Assembly: GCA_910587625.1 (NCBI GenBank)
Contig: CAJUMW010000008.1
Coordinates: 17,829 to 77,447 of the forward strand
DNA from: an uncultured Christensenellaceae bacterium
Lineage (GTDB): Bacteria; Bacillota; Clostridia; Christensenellales; Borkfalkiaceae
Reading direction: 5' to 3'
DNA length: 59,619 bases
Shown here: one piece after another, positions 50,946 through 58,423 of the stretch
Layout: each line of letters opens with the position of its first letter
Numbering within the stretch: the first letter of the stretch is position 1
Notes under the pieces: generated by a model
Told to the model about the DNA's origin: nothing
The model's database searches: none
The model's input: only the letters and a program-made list of their open reading frames with translations
Translations under genes and position numbers: made by a program

Positions 50946-50971
50946 CTCTGCGCACCTGTGTGTGCGCAGAG
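50946..50971. promoter_or_regulatory. Hairpin/cruciform just downstream of VR
   Basis: CTCTGCGCAC, loop CTGTGT, GTGCGCAGAG, a perfect 10-bp stem 18 bp after the VR end. In the Bordetella phage retroelement a hairpin at this place is needed for target recognition. There is no T tail, so a terminator is unlikely. Confidence 0.65.
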
Positions 50972-51003
50972 ATAAAACAAATAAAATCAAAAGGAGATAT
51001 TCT

Positions 51004-51321
51004 ATGCAAACGTATCATTTCAAACCCGAAATCGAAAAGATTAAGGACGGGGAGATTTTTACCGCAGAAAGCGGCAAGGGCTACGTCAAAAACGGCGAGT
51101 TGCATATAACCGAACACGGGTATCATTTTGTCTACAAGTTCGACGAAAAGATAAAAGGCTGGTATATGAACAACAGCGAAACCGCAGAAGATGTGTTCCT
51201 CGATGACGGCGCAAGTCCCACCGCCGAATACGAAACGGTTGAAATCAAAAATCAGACGAACTGGGATAAGATTATTCAACCGCAACCCGAAAAGACGGAA
51301 GATGAAGCGGGAGAAGAGTAA
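51004..51321 (+). CDS. Small protein between fibre and Avd genes
   Basis: A 105-residue acidic protein with AAGGAG before ATG 51004. It is beta-rich (GKGYVKNGELHITEHGYHFVYKFDEKIKGWYMNN) with a Pro/Glu tail. It may be a fibre chaperone or a further accessory factor. It overlaps the Avd-like gene by one base, which ties it to the retroelement operon. Confidence 0.6.
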   Translation: MQTYHFKPEIEKIKDGEIFTAESGKGYVKNGELHITEHGYHFVYKFDEKIKGWYMNNSETAEDVFLDDGASPTAEYETVEIKNQTNWDKIIQPQPEKTEDEAGEE

Positions 51322-51782
51322 TGTCGGTTCTCGCATCGAAGCGCGGAGAAAGCGCCGTGCAATTCCTCGATACCGCACGGGAGATAGAGCTGTATGCTTT
51401 GAAGTATGCTGTTAAATTTCCAAAGCGGCATTTTTTCGTTATGACAAAAGACTTGCTGGACCTTACAAAACAAGGGTACAACAATGTTAAGTCTGCAAAT
51501 TCTGTCTATCCTACAAACCCAGAAGAGGCTCAAATACGAGTAAACTACGTCATCCACGCAATTTGCAACTATCAGGCGTTAATATCTCAACTTGATATAG
51601 CAATGTCGTTGATAACGCATTACAGCGCGAAAGGCGACGACGGAAAGGAGAAACCCGTACCGAGCAAGGTATGGGAAGAGTGGGTTCGTATGATTTCGGA
51701 AGAATTACGTCTACTGTCAGGATTGAAGAAGAAATTGCAGAACAAATACAAGGAGAACATCGAAGAAACTAATACTGATTAA
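51321..51782 (+). CDS. avd: Avd-like accessory protein of the DGR
   Basis: A 153-residue, helical protein with a positive surface (LDTAREIELYALKYAVKFPKRHFFVMTKDLLDLTKQGYNNVKSAN, INYVIHAICNYQALISQLDIAMSL). Length, helical pattern and place between VR gene and TR fit the four-helix-bundle Avd protein, which forms a pentamer that binds reverse transcriptase and template RNA. The similarity is by eye. Confidence 0.8.
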   Translation: MSVLASKRGESAVQFLDTAREIELYALKYAVKFPKRHFFVMTKDLLDLTKQGYNNVKSANSVYPTNPEEAQIRVNYVIHAICNYQALISQLDIAMSLITHYSAKGDDGKEKPVPSKVWEEWVRMISEELRLLSGLKKKLQNKYKENIEETNTD

Positions 51783-51817
51783 CTTACCATAGGTTATATG
51801 CCGCAAGTATCGCCGTG

Positions 51818-51951
51818 ACTTCCGCCAGCAACTGGTGGTTGCGTTCGCCTAACGCCAGCAACAGCAACAACTTCTGCTATGTCAACAACAACGGCAACGT
51901 CAACAACAACAACGCGAGCAACAGCTACGGCGTGTGCTTCGGATTTTGCAT
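51818..51951 (+). repeat. Template repeat (TR) of diversity-generating retroelement
   Basis: The template copy of the VR. In the VR frame it would read 14 AAC (Asn) codons, the codon that gives the widest choice when its two A are changed without creating stops. It lies in the non-coding gap between avd and the reverse transcriptase and should be transcribed as the template RNA. Confidence 0.95.
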
Positions 51952-51994
51952 TACCATATAGGCTCGACACAGTAACCTCACGGGAGGCGAAGCA

Positions 51995-52153
51995 ATGCCT
52001 TATGCAAAAGGGGTGTATGACCTTTCCGAAAGGATAAATAAGTTTTCCGCTATAAGTGATTGGACGCTTCTTGCATTGCGAGATAAATGGCGAAACTCGT
52101 TTAATAATCACGATTACGCAGCCTACTCGCCAAAAACTGGCTGTACGGAGTAA
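51995..52153 (+). CDS. 52-residue ORF between TR and reverse transcriptase
   Basis: GGGAGG precedes ATG 51995. The frame encodes a plausible small protein (KGVYDLSERINKFSAISDW, then TLLALRDKWRNSFNNHDYA) and ends 11 bp before the reverse transcriptase. It lies where the functional 3' part of the template RNA is found in studied retroelements. It may be a real small accessory gene or a leader coupling to the transcriptase. No family is recognised. Confidence 0.5.
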   Translation: MPYAKGVYDLSERINKFSAISDWTLLALRDKWRNSFNNHDYAAYSPKTGCTE

Positions 52154-52164
52154 CACTAATTTTT

Positions 52165-53445
52165 ATGAACAGCAACGAACGACGTGAAGCACGTTATCAG
52201 CGCCGGAAGGCGGAGCGCGAAAAGCGCAAGGCCGCAACCGAACTGATATACGGGGATTACAACGAGGTGTTCACTTTTGAACATCTGTACGCAGCATATA
52301 AAGACTGCTGCAAAGGTGTAGGCTGGAAAGCCAGCACTCAACGATACAAAGCAAACGCCTTGCTTAATGTAGTTAACACGCTCGATGCAGTTCGCAGTGG
52401 TAAGTTCAAAAGCAAAGGTTTTATCGAGTTCGATATTATTGAAAAAGGGAAGGAACGCCATATAAAAAGCGTTCACATCAGCGAGCGGGTAGTTCAGCGT
52501 TGTTTATGCGACTACTCGCTCGTTCCCGTTTTCAGCAACTGTTTCATCTTCGATAACGGAGCTTGTATGAAAGGTAGAGGTATTACGTTTGCCGAAGAAC
52601 GCCTTGTAAAGCATTTGAAACAGCACTATCGAAAATACGGAAATGAGGGCTATGCCCTTATGTTTGACTTCTCAAAATACTTCGATAGCATAAACCACGA
52701 GAAGTTGAAAGCTATCATTGATGGCTATTATGGAGATAAGCGGCTCGCAGGATTTATCAAGCGGCTTGTTGATGATTTTGGCGGAGAAAAAGGTCTTGGA
52801 CTCGGAAGCCAAATATCGCAGGTTTCAGCTCTACGTTTTGCGAGTAAGCTCGACCATTACATCAAAGAGGTATTGCGGATTAAAGGTTATGGCCGATATA
52901 TGGATGACGGTTATATGTTGCATCCAGATAAAGCCTACCTACAAAAGTGCCTTGCCGATTTGCGCGAGATTTGCGACTGCCTCGGTATTACGCCTAATAA
53001 GAAAAAGACGCAGATTGTAAAATTAAGCAAAGGCATCACATTCTTGAAGCATCGATTTATCTTGACCGCTACGGGCAAGGTAGTAATCTTACCAGCGCGT
53101 AAGAACATCGTCCGGCAACGCAGAAAACTCAAAAAGTTCAAGCAGTGGTATGATGATGGGAAGATGACGCTGGCAAGCATCCAACAGTCTTATCAATCGT
53201 GGCGTAGCTCGATTATGCCTAACAAAAAGAAGAAACGTGCGAAGAAGCAACGCTACAAAATTCAATGCAACGCGAAGCGGACATTGAAAAGTATGGATAG
53301 GCTGTTCAGACAACTTTTTTATAAGGAGAAGAGAATGGAAAACACGGAAACGGTCATTACGATTGAGAATATCTGTCAAGCCTGCGAGAAAGGACCTTGT
53401 GAGGAGCCTTGCGCGGTTTGGTATGATTGCCTCGACGGAAAGTAA
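52165..53445 (+). CDS. rt: DGR reverse transcriptase
   Basis: A 426-residue transcriptase of the DGR/group II-like kind. Catalytic motif A is MFDFSKYFDSI (Asp168), motif B is LGSQISQ (213-219), matching the DGR pattern (I/V/L)GxxxSQ, and motif C is RYMDDGY (245-250). A basic thumb follows. It copies TR RNA with errors at A and the cDNA replaces VR. Residues 391 to 426 form an unusual Cys-rich tail (CQACEKGPCEEPCAVWYDC) that begins at an ATG (53335) with its own AAGGAG, so a separate small product is possible. Confidence 0.95.
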   Translation: MNSNERREARYQRRKAEREKRKAATELIYGDYNEVFTFEHLYAAYKDCCKGVGWKASTQRYKANALLNVVNTLDAVRSGKFKSKGFIEFDIIEKGKERHIKSVHISERVVQRCLCDYSLVPVFSNCFIFDNGACMKGRGITFAEERLVKHLKQHYRKYGNEGYALMFDFSKYFDSINHEKLKAIIDGYYGDKRLAGFIKRLVDDFGGEKGLGLGSQISQVSALRFASKLDHYIKEVLRIKGYGRYMDDGYMLHPDKAYLQKCLADLREICDCLGITPNKKKTQIVKLSKGITFLKHRFILTATGKVVILPARKNIVRQRRKLKKFKQWYDDGKMTLASIQQSYQSWRSSIMPNKKKKRAKKQRYKIQCNAKRTLKSMDRLFRQLFYKEKRMENTETVITIENICQACEKGPCEEPCAVWYDCLDGK

Positions 53446-53465
53446 ATTAAAGCGGAGGATTTGGT

Positions 53466-53822
53466 ATGACGGTAAGTATTGTAACGAGCATTATAGTCTG
53501 GGTTATAACAGGCGCACTTGGAGCGCTCTCAACCTATTTCGGCGTGAGGTATAAAAAGATGAAGAAAGAAAACAACGCCTTGAAAAATGGCGTACAGAGC
53601 CTACTTCGCAACAAGATAATCGAGTACCACGAAAAGTATACTCGACAAGGGTATTGCCCGATTTACGCAAAAGAGGCGGTGCGCCATAACTACGAAGCGT
53701 ATCACGAACTCGGCGGCAACGGTGTTATCACTAAACTCTATGAAGAGATAATGGAATTGCCTGTCGAAAAGAAAGTACAGAACAGACCCAAAAACAGCAA
53801 ATCAGGAGGTAACAGGGTATGA
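53466..53822 (+). CDS. Small membrane protein, holin-like position
   Basis: A 118-residue protein with one N-terminal membrane segment (IVTSIIVWVITGALGALSTYFG) followed by a charged cytoplasmic part (RYKKMKKENNALKNGVQ, ending KNSKSGGNRV). Position after the tail genes and topology suggest a lysis-associated protein or holin regulator. It overlaps the next gene by four bases. Confidence 0.6.
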   Translation: MTVSIVTSIIVWVITGALGALSTYFGVRYKKMKKENNALKNGVQSLLRNKIIEYHEKYTRQGYCPIYAKEAVRHNYEAYHELGGNGVITKLYEEIMELPVEKKVQNRPKNSKSGGNRV

Positions 53823-54148
53823 CAACATTAGAAATCATTTTAACCGTGGTGTTCGCTGTCTTAACGATAGTGGGCATCCTCGTTTCTTACTACTTCTACA
53901 TTAAGGGTAAGATTGCGAAAGCAATCGCAGGCGAGATTGACAACGCCGAAGCGGAGGACATCGAAGGTCCAAAGAAAAAGGCGGAAGTCATTGCTCAACT
54001 GCAAAATCTTATACCTGCGGTTTTGAAACCGTTTATTACTTATGCAATGCTCGACAAGCTCGTCCAGACTGTGTTTGACGGCATCGAAAGGTATGCAAAA
54101 AAGCAGGTAGCAAAGAAGGCGGCAAGGAAGGACGATGAAGGTAATTAA
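53819..54148 (+). CDS. Holin-like membrane protein
   Basis: A 109-residue protein with an N-terminal membrane segment (EIILTVVFAVLTIVGILVSYYFYIKG) and an amphipathic, Lys-rich C terminus (GIERYAKKQVAKKAARK). It resembles LLH-type holins in layout. It probably times lysis, though no endolysin gene is nearby. It overlaps the next gene by 14 bp. Confidence 0.55.
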   Translation: MTTLEIILTVVFAVLTIVGILVSYYFYIKGKIAKAIAGEIDNAEAEDIEGPKKKAEVIAQLQNLIPAVLKPFITYAMLDKLVQTVFDGIERYAKKQVAKKAARKDDEGN

Positions 54149-54557
54149 AGCCGTTCTGTTTTGGCTCGCATCCCTTACTTGGGGACTTCCTATGACACTC
54201 GTTGGGATTGTGTGTGCTATTGCGCTGTTAATCACGGGGCATAGGCCGCACAGGTTCCACTACTTCGTGTACTTCGAGGTAGGAACGGGCTGGGGAGGTT
54301 TTGAAGCTGGTTGTTTCTTCTTTTGCAACAAGCACGCATCGCTCCATATCAAGCAGCACGAGTCAGGACACGGCTTGCAGAACATTATGCTCGGTGTTCT
54401 AATGCCGTTTATTGTAAGTATACCGTCTTGCATACGCTACTGGCATAGAGAAATCCTTGTCAGAAGCGGCAAAAAGAAATACAGCGACTTGCCGGACTAC
54501 GACGCGGCTTGGTTCGAGGGCTGGGCGACAAAGCTCGGCTCAAAATTCTTTAAGTGA
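54135..54557 (+). CDS. Membrane protein with HExxH-like metal motif
   Basis: A 140-residue protein. The N terminus has two membrane segments (FWLASLTWGLPMTLVGIVCAIALLITG). IKQHESGHGLQNIMLG contains a HExGH motif of the zinc metallopeptidase kind next to a third hydrophobic stretch, and DLPDYDAAWFEGWATKLG ends it. It may be a membrane metallopeptidase. Its location in the lysis region makes a part in host wall or membrane disruption possible; neither is proven. Confidence 0.6.
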   Translation: MKVIKAVLFWLASLTWGLPMTLVGIVCAIALLITGHRPHRFHYFVYFEVGTGWGGFEAGCFFFCNKHASLHIKQHESGHGLQNIMLGVLMPFIVSIPSCIRYWHREILVRSGKKKYSDLPDYDAAWFEGWATKLGSKFFK

Positions 54558-54589
54558 TTGGAACTTGTGTATTCCGTCTATTCTCTTTG

Positions 54590-54628
54590 ACCCCGTTATG
54601 TGTAACAGCATAGCGGGGTTCTTTTTTT
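54590..54628 (+). terminator. Strong terminator of the late operon
   Basis: CCCCGTTATG (54591-54600) and CATAGCGGGG (54609-54618) pair with one wobble, followed by TTC and seven T. It closes the structural and lysis operon. Confidence 0.85.
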
Positions 54629-54969
54629 ATGCTCAAAAACAGGTAAAATACGCGCCTACACCCTCTTATCGGCACTTTACGCACTTGGCACTAACAAATA
54701 CTCATCGAAGGTAGCGAAGGCTATACGGGCAAAATAACAGCCTCATACGCCACGAGGCTGAAACGGCGCATACATACTTTACTTTATTATAATTTGGTTT
54801 ACTTTATTTAATTTACTTTACTTTATGGGTTTTTGCATACATAAATCGTTCTCACGAGTATTTTTGCATACAGAAATAATTGCGGAAGATATTTACGGTT
54901 TCAACTATGATTAAAATCGTTACAAATCAAAAAAAAATAAAAAAATTCACAAAAAGGCATTAAAAACGA
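54629..54969. repeat. AT-rich non-coding region with direct repeats
   Basis: No gene is seen. CAGCCTC/GAGGCTG forms a 7-bp stem at 54738-54760. TTTACTTTA occurs four times (54778, 54798, 54812, 54817). The 17-bp repeat TTTTTGCATACANAAAT occurs at 54830 and 54861, 31 bp or three helical turns apart, and its first 11 bases recur over the integrase start codon (13944-13954). Long A runs follow. A regulator site or a replication or attachment element is possible. Confidence 0.5.
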
Positions 54970-54998
54970 TTTACAATTACAATTATGCAAGATATAAT
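54970..54998 (+). promoter_or_regulatory. Promoter duplicating the early promoter
   Basis: TTTACA, a 17-bp spacer and TATAAT, with ATTACA at the spacer start. From 54968 to about 55009 the DNA matches the early promoter at 15414 to 15455 at most positions, including the AAGAGTACA downstream of the -10. It drives the right-end accessory operon and should respond to the same repressor. Confidence 0.78.
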
Positions 54999-55051
54999 AA
55001 GAGTACAATATAAAACTTGCAGGACAGCAAGTAAATTGGAGGTACATATTT

Positions 55052-55288
55052 ATGACAATCGCAAAGGCAATGAGCAAAGCAATGGCGGTATTCGACAAGG
55101 CAAAGCCCGAAGGAAGCATCAGAGTGGTTGAATTGTGGGAGTGTTCCGGTAGAGGCAAGCAAGTAACCGACGCAGACATCCGCGTAAGCTACGCTATCAA
55201 TGGAGATTACACCGAAAGCGATAAAACTCCGTTCGTAGTACGGGTTAGGGAATGCGACGGTAAAATCACAGCAGAAGTTATAGATTAA
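55052..55288 (+). CDS. Small accessory protein 1 of the right-end operon
   Basis: A 78-residue protein with GGAGG before its ATG and the first gene behind the duplicated promoter. A helix (KAMSKAMAVFDKAK) is followed by beta strands (IRVVELWECSGRGKQV, PFVVRVRECDGKITAEVID). Not recognised. First place in a repressed early-type operon fits a host-takeover protein. Confidence 0.6.
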   Translation: MTIAKAMSKAMAVFDKAKPEGSIRVVELWECSGRGKQVTDADIRVSYAINGDYTESDKTPFVVRVRECDGKITAEVID

Positions 55289-55303
55289 GGAGATTACATA
55301 GTT

Positions 55304-55567
55304 ATGAAACAAGTTTATGTGATTACGACAGAACGTAAGGGGCATACGAATACTTACACGGGTACGCTTGATTACTTGGTTGACCGTTGCTTCGGGTACA
55401 CCATTGAGTGCAATGGTTACAGTAAGAACTGCAAGTCCCTGAACGCGCTTTTAAGAAAGCTGAATGGGGGTACGAGTTACTGGTCTATCTCGACCTACTA
55501 CACAGGCAGGAAGGCTACAAAAGAGGAAGTAGACGCTTGGCGCAACGAAAACAAGGAGTACGCATAA
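55304..55567 (+). CDS. Small accessory protein 2
   Basis: An 87-residue protein (KQVYVITTERKGHTNTYTGTLDYLVDRCFGYTIECNG, ending RKATKEEVDAWRNENKEYA). Its beta-then-helix pattern is common among small proteins of gut mobile elements; no function is known. Overlaps the next gene by one base. Confidence 0.6.
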   Translation: MKQVYVITTERKGHTNTYTGTLDYLVDRCFGYTIECNGYSKNCKSLNALLRKLNGGTSYWSISTYYTGRKATKEEVDAWRNENKEYA

Positions 55568-55815
55568 TGAAAACGGAACGCAAGTTAAAAAACGGCAATA
55601 TTCGCCATTATTGCCCGATATGTGGTGCGGCAATATTTGACGAAGTGAAATTTGGGACAGAGCCATTCACGATATTCGGATTGCCTGTAACGAAAGTCAA
55701 TTTCGAGAACATTAAGCCGAACGAAATGATGACGCTCAAAGGCAAGGGTATGAGAGTAGCTGTTTGCGTAGATTGCGCGAACGACATTCGCAAAGGAACA
55801 ACGCAAGGGAGATGA
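55567..55815 (+). CDS. Zinc-ribbon accessory protein
   Basis: An 82-residue protein with two Cys pairs, CPICG near residue 15 and CVDC near residue 70, that together should bind one zinc. The stretch between is PFTIFGLPVTKVNFENIKPNEMM. Possibly binds nucleic acid or protein. Not otherwise recognised. Confidence 0.6.
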   Translation: MKTERKLKNGNIRHYCPICGAAIFDEVKFGTEPFTIFGLPVTKVNFENIKPNEMMTLKGKGMRVAVCVDCANDIRKGTTQGR

Positions 55816-55819
55816 GAAG

Positions 55820-56332
55820 ATGACAGAATATCAACAGCAGGCATTGGACTTTTTACAGAAAGCGGAAGCGAAGCTCGAAATTCGGTTCTTGGGATTGTCG
55901 AACAACGTGAACTGGCGAGAGAAAGATGTTTATCGTAATACCTACGACTTCACGATAACGACACCTCGCGGATTTATGAAAGGCACGTTCTATGACAGCA
56001 TCCGCAATACGGAGATAAGCCAGCTCACGGTAGAAGATTACGCAAAGCGGCTTTACAGGGCAGAGTACAGTGTCCTTCGCCCGCACGAAAGAAACGATTG
56101 CAGGCTCGCGTTAAAGAAGGCGCAGGAAGACGCGAAGCCGAACGAGTACGACATCCTTGCGTGCTTAACAAAGTACGACCCTGAAACCTTCGAGGATTTT
56201 TGCTCCGAGTTTGGGTATGACGAGGATAGCCGCAGCGCAGAGCAAATTTATCTTGCCTGCGTGAAAGAGTACAAGCAGCTCACGAGAATATTCACGGACG
56301 AGCAGATGGAAGAGCTGCGCGAGATAAATTAA
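55820..56332 (+). CDS. Accessory protein of unknown function, 170 residues
   Basis: The N-terminal half is DFLQKAEAKLEIRFLGLSNNVNWREKDVYRNTYDFTITTPRGFMKG, a mixed alpha/beta fold; the C-terminal half (PNEYDILACLTKYDPETFEDFCSEFGYDEDSRSAEQIYLACVKEYKQL) matches a domain frequently seen in small proteins of phages and conjugative elements. The role is unknown. GGAG-like spacing supports the ATG. Confidence 0.65.
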   Translation: MTEYQQQALDFLQKAEAKLEIRFLGLSNNVNWREKDVYRNTYDFTITTPRGFMKGTFYDSIRNTEISQLTVEDYAKRLYRAEYSVLRPHERNDCRLALKKAQEDAKPNEYDILACLTKYDPETFEDFCSEFGYDEDSRSAEQIYLACVKEYKQLTRIFTDEQMEELREIN

Positions 56333-56344
56333 GGAGGTAGCGTG

Positions 56345-56671
56345 ATGACTATCAAAGAACTCATCGATTTGGCAAACAAGTACATAGAAGAAGGTGCGTC
56401 GGTACACCTCAACGAAACCATAGACCACAGCCTCGTGTTGAGAGTGTTTAAGGGGAGCCAGTGGACGGGCGGAGAATGGAAAAAAGTTGCCGAAACGGGC
56501 GACGGCACGTTCTTTGCAGGAACGCCGAGCAGAAAGTACAAATGCAACCGCAAGTTCGTTATAAACGAAGACAACAGTATCGGCTTGACTCCCTGCGTTG
56601 GCGAGTGCATCGCGGAGATAAGACGTGGCGAGTTCGTGGACTACACGACAATTTGTAATTTGAGGGGGTAA
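56345..56671 (+). CDS. Small accessory protein
   Basis: A 108-residue protein; ATG 56345 has GGAGG at the right distance, and a GTG at 56342 is also possible. It has a helix (IKELIDLANKYIEEGASV) and then a beta-rich part with FFAGTPSRKYKCNRKFVINED. Not recognised. Confidence 0.6.
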   Translation: MTIKELIDLANKYIEEGASVHLNETIDHSLVLRVFKGSQWTGGEWKKVAETGDGTFFAGTPSRKYKCNRKFVINEDNSIGLTPCVGECIAEIRRGEFVDYTTICNLRG

Positions 56672-56676
56672 CAGAT

Positions 56677-57534
56677 ATGATTATGAATTACCGATTGATA
56701 AAGGACGGCGACAGCGTAAGCAGATATGCGGGAAGCGTGAACGACCTTTGCAAGATAGCCGCAGAATACCTACCTTGCGAGGATGCGGAAGAGCTTGAAC
56801 GCTGGGCCGACAAACACTCGAAAATCGGAGACATCTTCGAGATAAGAGATGTAGTAGTAGAGGTAGTCGATTTGGAAGCAGTTATGGATGCGAACGAAAT
56901 GCTGGAATTGCTGTCAAAACTGTCGGAAGAGCGGCTCAATGCTGTTATCAGTAATCTCGGCGAGAAGGAAAAGCAAATCGTTCTAAAAGCCGTTGGCGCT
57001 CACAAGCTGATGAACGACCCTACGTTCTACAACGCAGTCAAGGCGGCAGTAGCATCCGAGTTATGGAAACGACTCAACGAAGAACCAGACGAGGAAGTTA
57101 CCGAAGTCGAGAATATGGTAGTTCTCGACAAAGCGGACTGTATGCTTGATGAAGAAGTGAAGGCTGGGTATAAATGCCTGCGTTTTCATTGTCCTATATG
57201 TAAGCGCTGGATAGCAAACGCAATAGCGGTAGAAAAGCCTGACGGTTACAGCATTATACGCTCTATGTGTTCGAGCAGTTTCATCGGAATTGAAAAGCCG
57301 TGCCGCGATTGCGCGGAAAAGCGCGAGGAGGTAGAGGTATGCCCGCACTGCGACACAGAAGTAACCGTTATGTGGAATGTTGAAAAGCAAGGCTATCGTG
57401 CAACCTGCCCGAATTGCGGGGAAGAGTTAATGCTGTGCGATGCCTGTATGAACAGCGAAGACAACGAGGGACAGCACTGCGACTGGTCGGAAGAGCGCGG
57501 GTGTTTCAGACATCCAAAGGGGGATGCGGTATGA
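56677..57534 (+). CDS. Multi-zinc-ribbon accessory protein
   Basis: A 285-residue protein. The N-terminal half is helical and acidic with a repeat-like EMLELLSKLSEERLNAVISNLG. The C-terminal 120 residues hold at least three Cys pair sets (CPICKRW, CRDCAEK; CPHCDTEVT, CPNCGEEL; CDACMNSEDNEGQHC) forming several zinc ribbons. It may bind RNA or DNA, or host RNA polymerase. The family is not identified. The stop overlaps the next start. Confidence 0.65.
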   Translation: MIMNYRLIKDGDSVSRYAGSVNDLCKIAAEYLPCEDAEELERWADKHSKIGDIFEIRDVVVEVVDLEAVMDANEMLELLSKLSEERLNAVISNLGEKEKQIVLKAVGAHKLMNDPTFYNAVKAAVASELWKRLNEEPDEEVTEVENMVVLDKADCMLDEEVKAGYKCLRFHCPICKRWIANAIAVEKPDGYSIIRSMCSSSFIGIEKPCRDCAEKREEVEVCPHCDTEVTVMWNVEKQGYRATCPNCGEELMLCDACMNSEDNEGQHCDWSEERGCFRHPKGDAV

Positions 57535-57725
57535 TGATTTATCTGCAATATTGGAAGCGCGGCGGTAGCTGGAAGCGTAAGCGGTTTAAGACAATCGAAA
57601 AGGCGCGTAGATTTGGATGGAAGCTGATGAAAAAGGAAGGCTATATCGTCATCAGGCACGGCTGCATCCATATCTACCAGATAGACAGTGCGGGCGATAC
57701 CGTGTTCACTCAAATGGACCTATAA
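57531..57725 (+). CDS. Small basic accessory protein
   Basis: A 64-residue, strongly basic protein (YWKRGGSWKRKRFKTIEKARRFGWKLMKKEG). It could bind nucleic acid. Overlaps the zinc-ribbon gene by four bases. Confidence 0.55.
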   Translation: MMIYLQYWKRGGSWKRKRFKTIEKARRFGWKLMKKEGYIVIRHGCIHIYQIDSAGDTVFTQMDL

Positions 57726-57735
57726 GGAGAATTGT

Positions 57736-57930
57736 ATGTACTACAACACTATTTACTACCAGAAACGTAACGGCTCTATAAGGTTCAAATACGGCTTTAA
57801 CGGCAAAGAAATGACGTATCTCTATTACTCACTGCGCGAAGCATACCGATTGTTCAAAAAGGTAGTCGGAGTGAAACGCGCTCATTTGGAACAATGCGAA
57901 TGGCTGTTCCTAAAACCATTCGATAATTAA
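57736..57930 (+). CDS. Small basic accessory protein, possible relative of 57531
   Basis: A 64-residue protein (YYNTIYYQKRNGSIRFKYGFNGKEMTYLYYSLREAYRLFKKVVG). Its start-strand-helix layout resembles the preceding gene's product, YLQYWKRGGSW..FKTIEKARRFG, so the two may be tandem paralogues. AAGGAG supports ATG 57736. Confidence 0.55.
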   Translation: MYYNTIYYQKRNGSIRFKYGFNGKEMTYLYYSLREAYRLFKKVVGVKRAHLEQCEWLFLKPFDN

Positions 57931-57946
57931 ACGGAGGTAAATTCCT

Positions 57947-58423
57947 ATGAAATATGTAGAAGGCGAAATCGTATTCAACACCGATACGCTTGACGTAACA
58001 GACCCTTGCTATGACAAGGACGTGTGGTGCAGAATGACCGTACCTATCGCGCCCGGCAAGTTCAATTACAGGGCGACGCTGGTGGACTATTGGGGAGAAA
58101 GAGTTAGCTCTCTCCGCATAGAGTCGGCAGACATAGACTGCATCCCGAAAAGAGGACGCAGAATAGGCAATATCGGTGTAGACGCTGGGCTTGCGGGTTT
58201 CTTCGACCATAAGCCGGATTACGACGATGATAAATGGGCTGAAATATGCGAGTTCATCAACCACGACGAACACTGCCACGAAGTAGACGAAAAAACTCCG
58301 CTCGGATGCGTCGGAGTATTCTCTTCCAGCGGAATAGGCGACGGTGGCTACAACGTGTACGAGTTGCTTGACGATAACGGTTATCGTTGCGGCTACGAAA
58401 TAGAATTTTTGGAGGATTGTTAA
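57947..58423 (+). CDS. DUF4241-like protein
   Basis: A 158-residue protein. It opens GEIVFNTDTLDVTDPCYDKDVWC and has NIGVDAGLAGFFDHKPDYDDDKWAEIC, ending FSSSGIGDGGYNVYELLDDNGYRCGYEIEF. The VDAG..G.F and SS.G.GDG elements recall DUF4241 proteins. Biochemical role unknown. AAACGGAGG precedes the ATG. Confidence 0.65.
   Translation: MKYVEGEIVFNTDTLDVTDPCYDKDVWCRMTVPIAPGKFNYRATLVDYWGERVSSLRIESADIDCIPKRGRRIGNIGVDAGLAGFFDHKPDYDDDKWAEICEFINHDEHCHEVDEKTPLGCVGVFSSSGIGDGGYNVYELLDDNGYRCGYEIEFLEDC

Noticed and set aside
51794..52156. 120-codon minus-strand frame over the template repeat
   Set aside because: It only mirrors the AAC-rich repeat (Val/Ala/Asp repeats); no start signal. The stretch is better explained as template RNA and a plus-strand small ORF.
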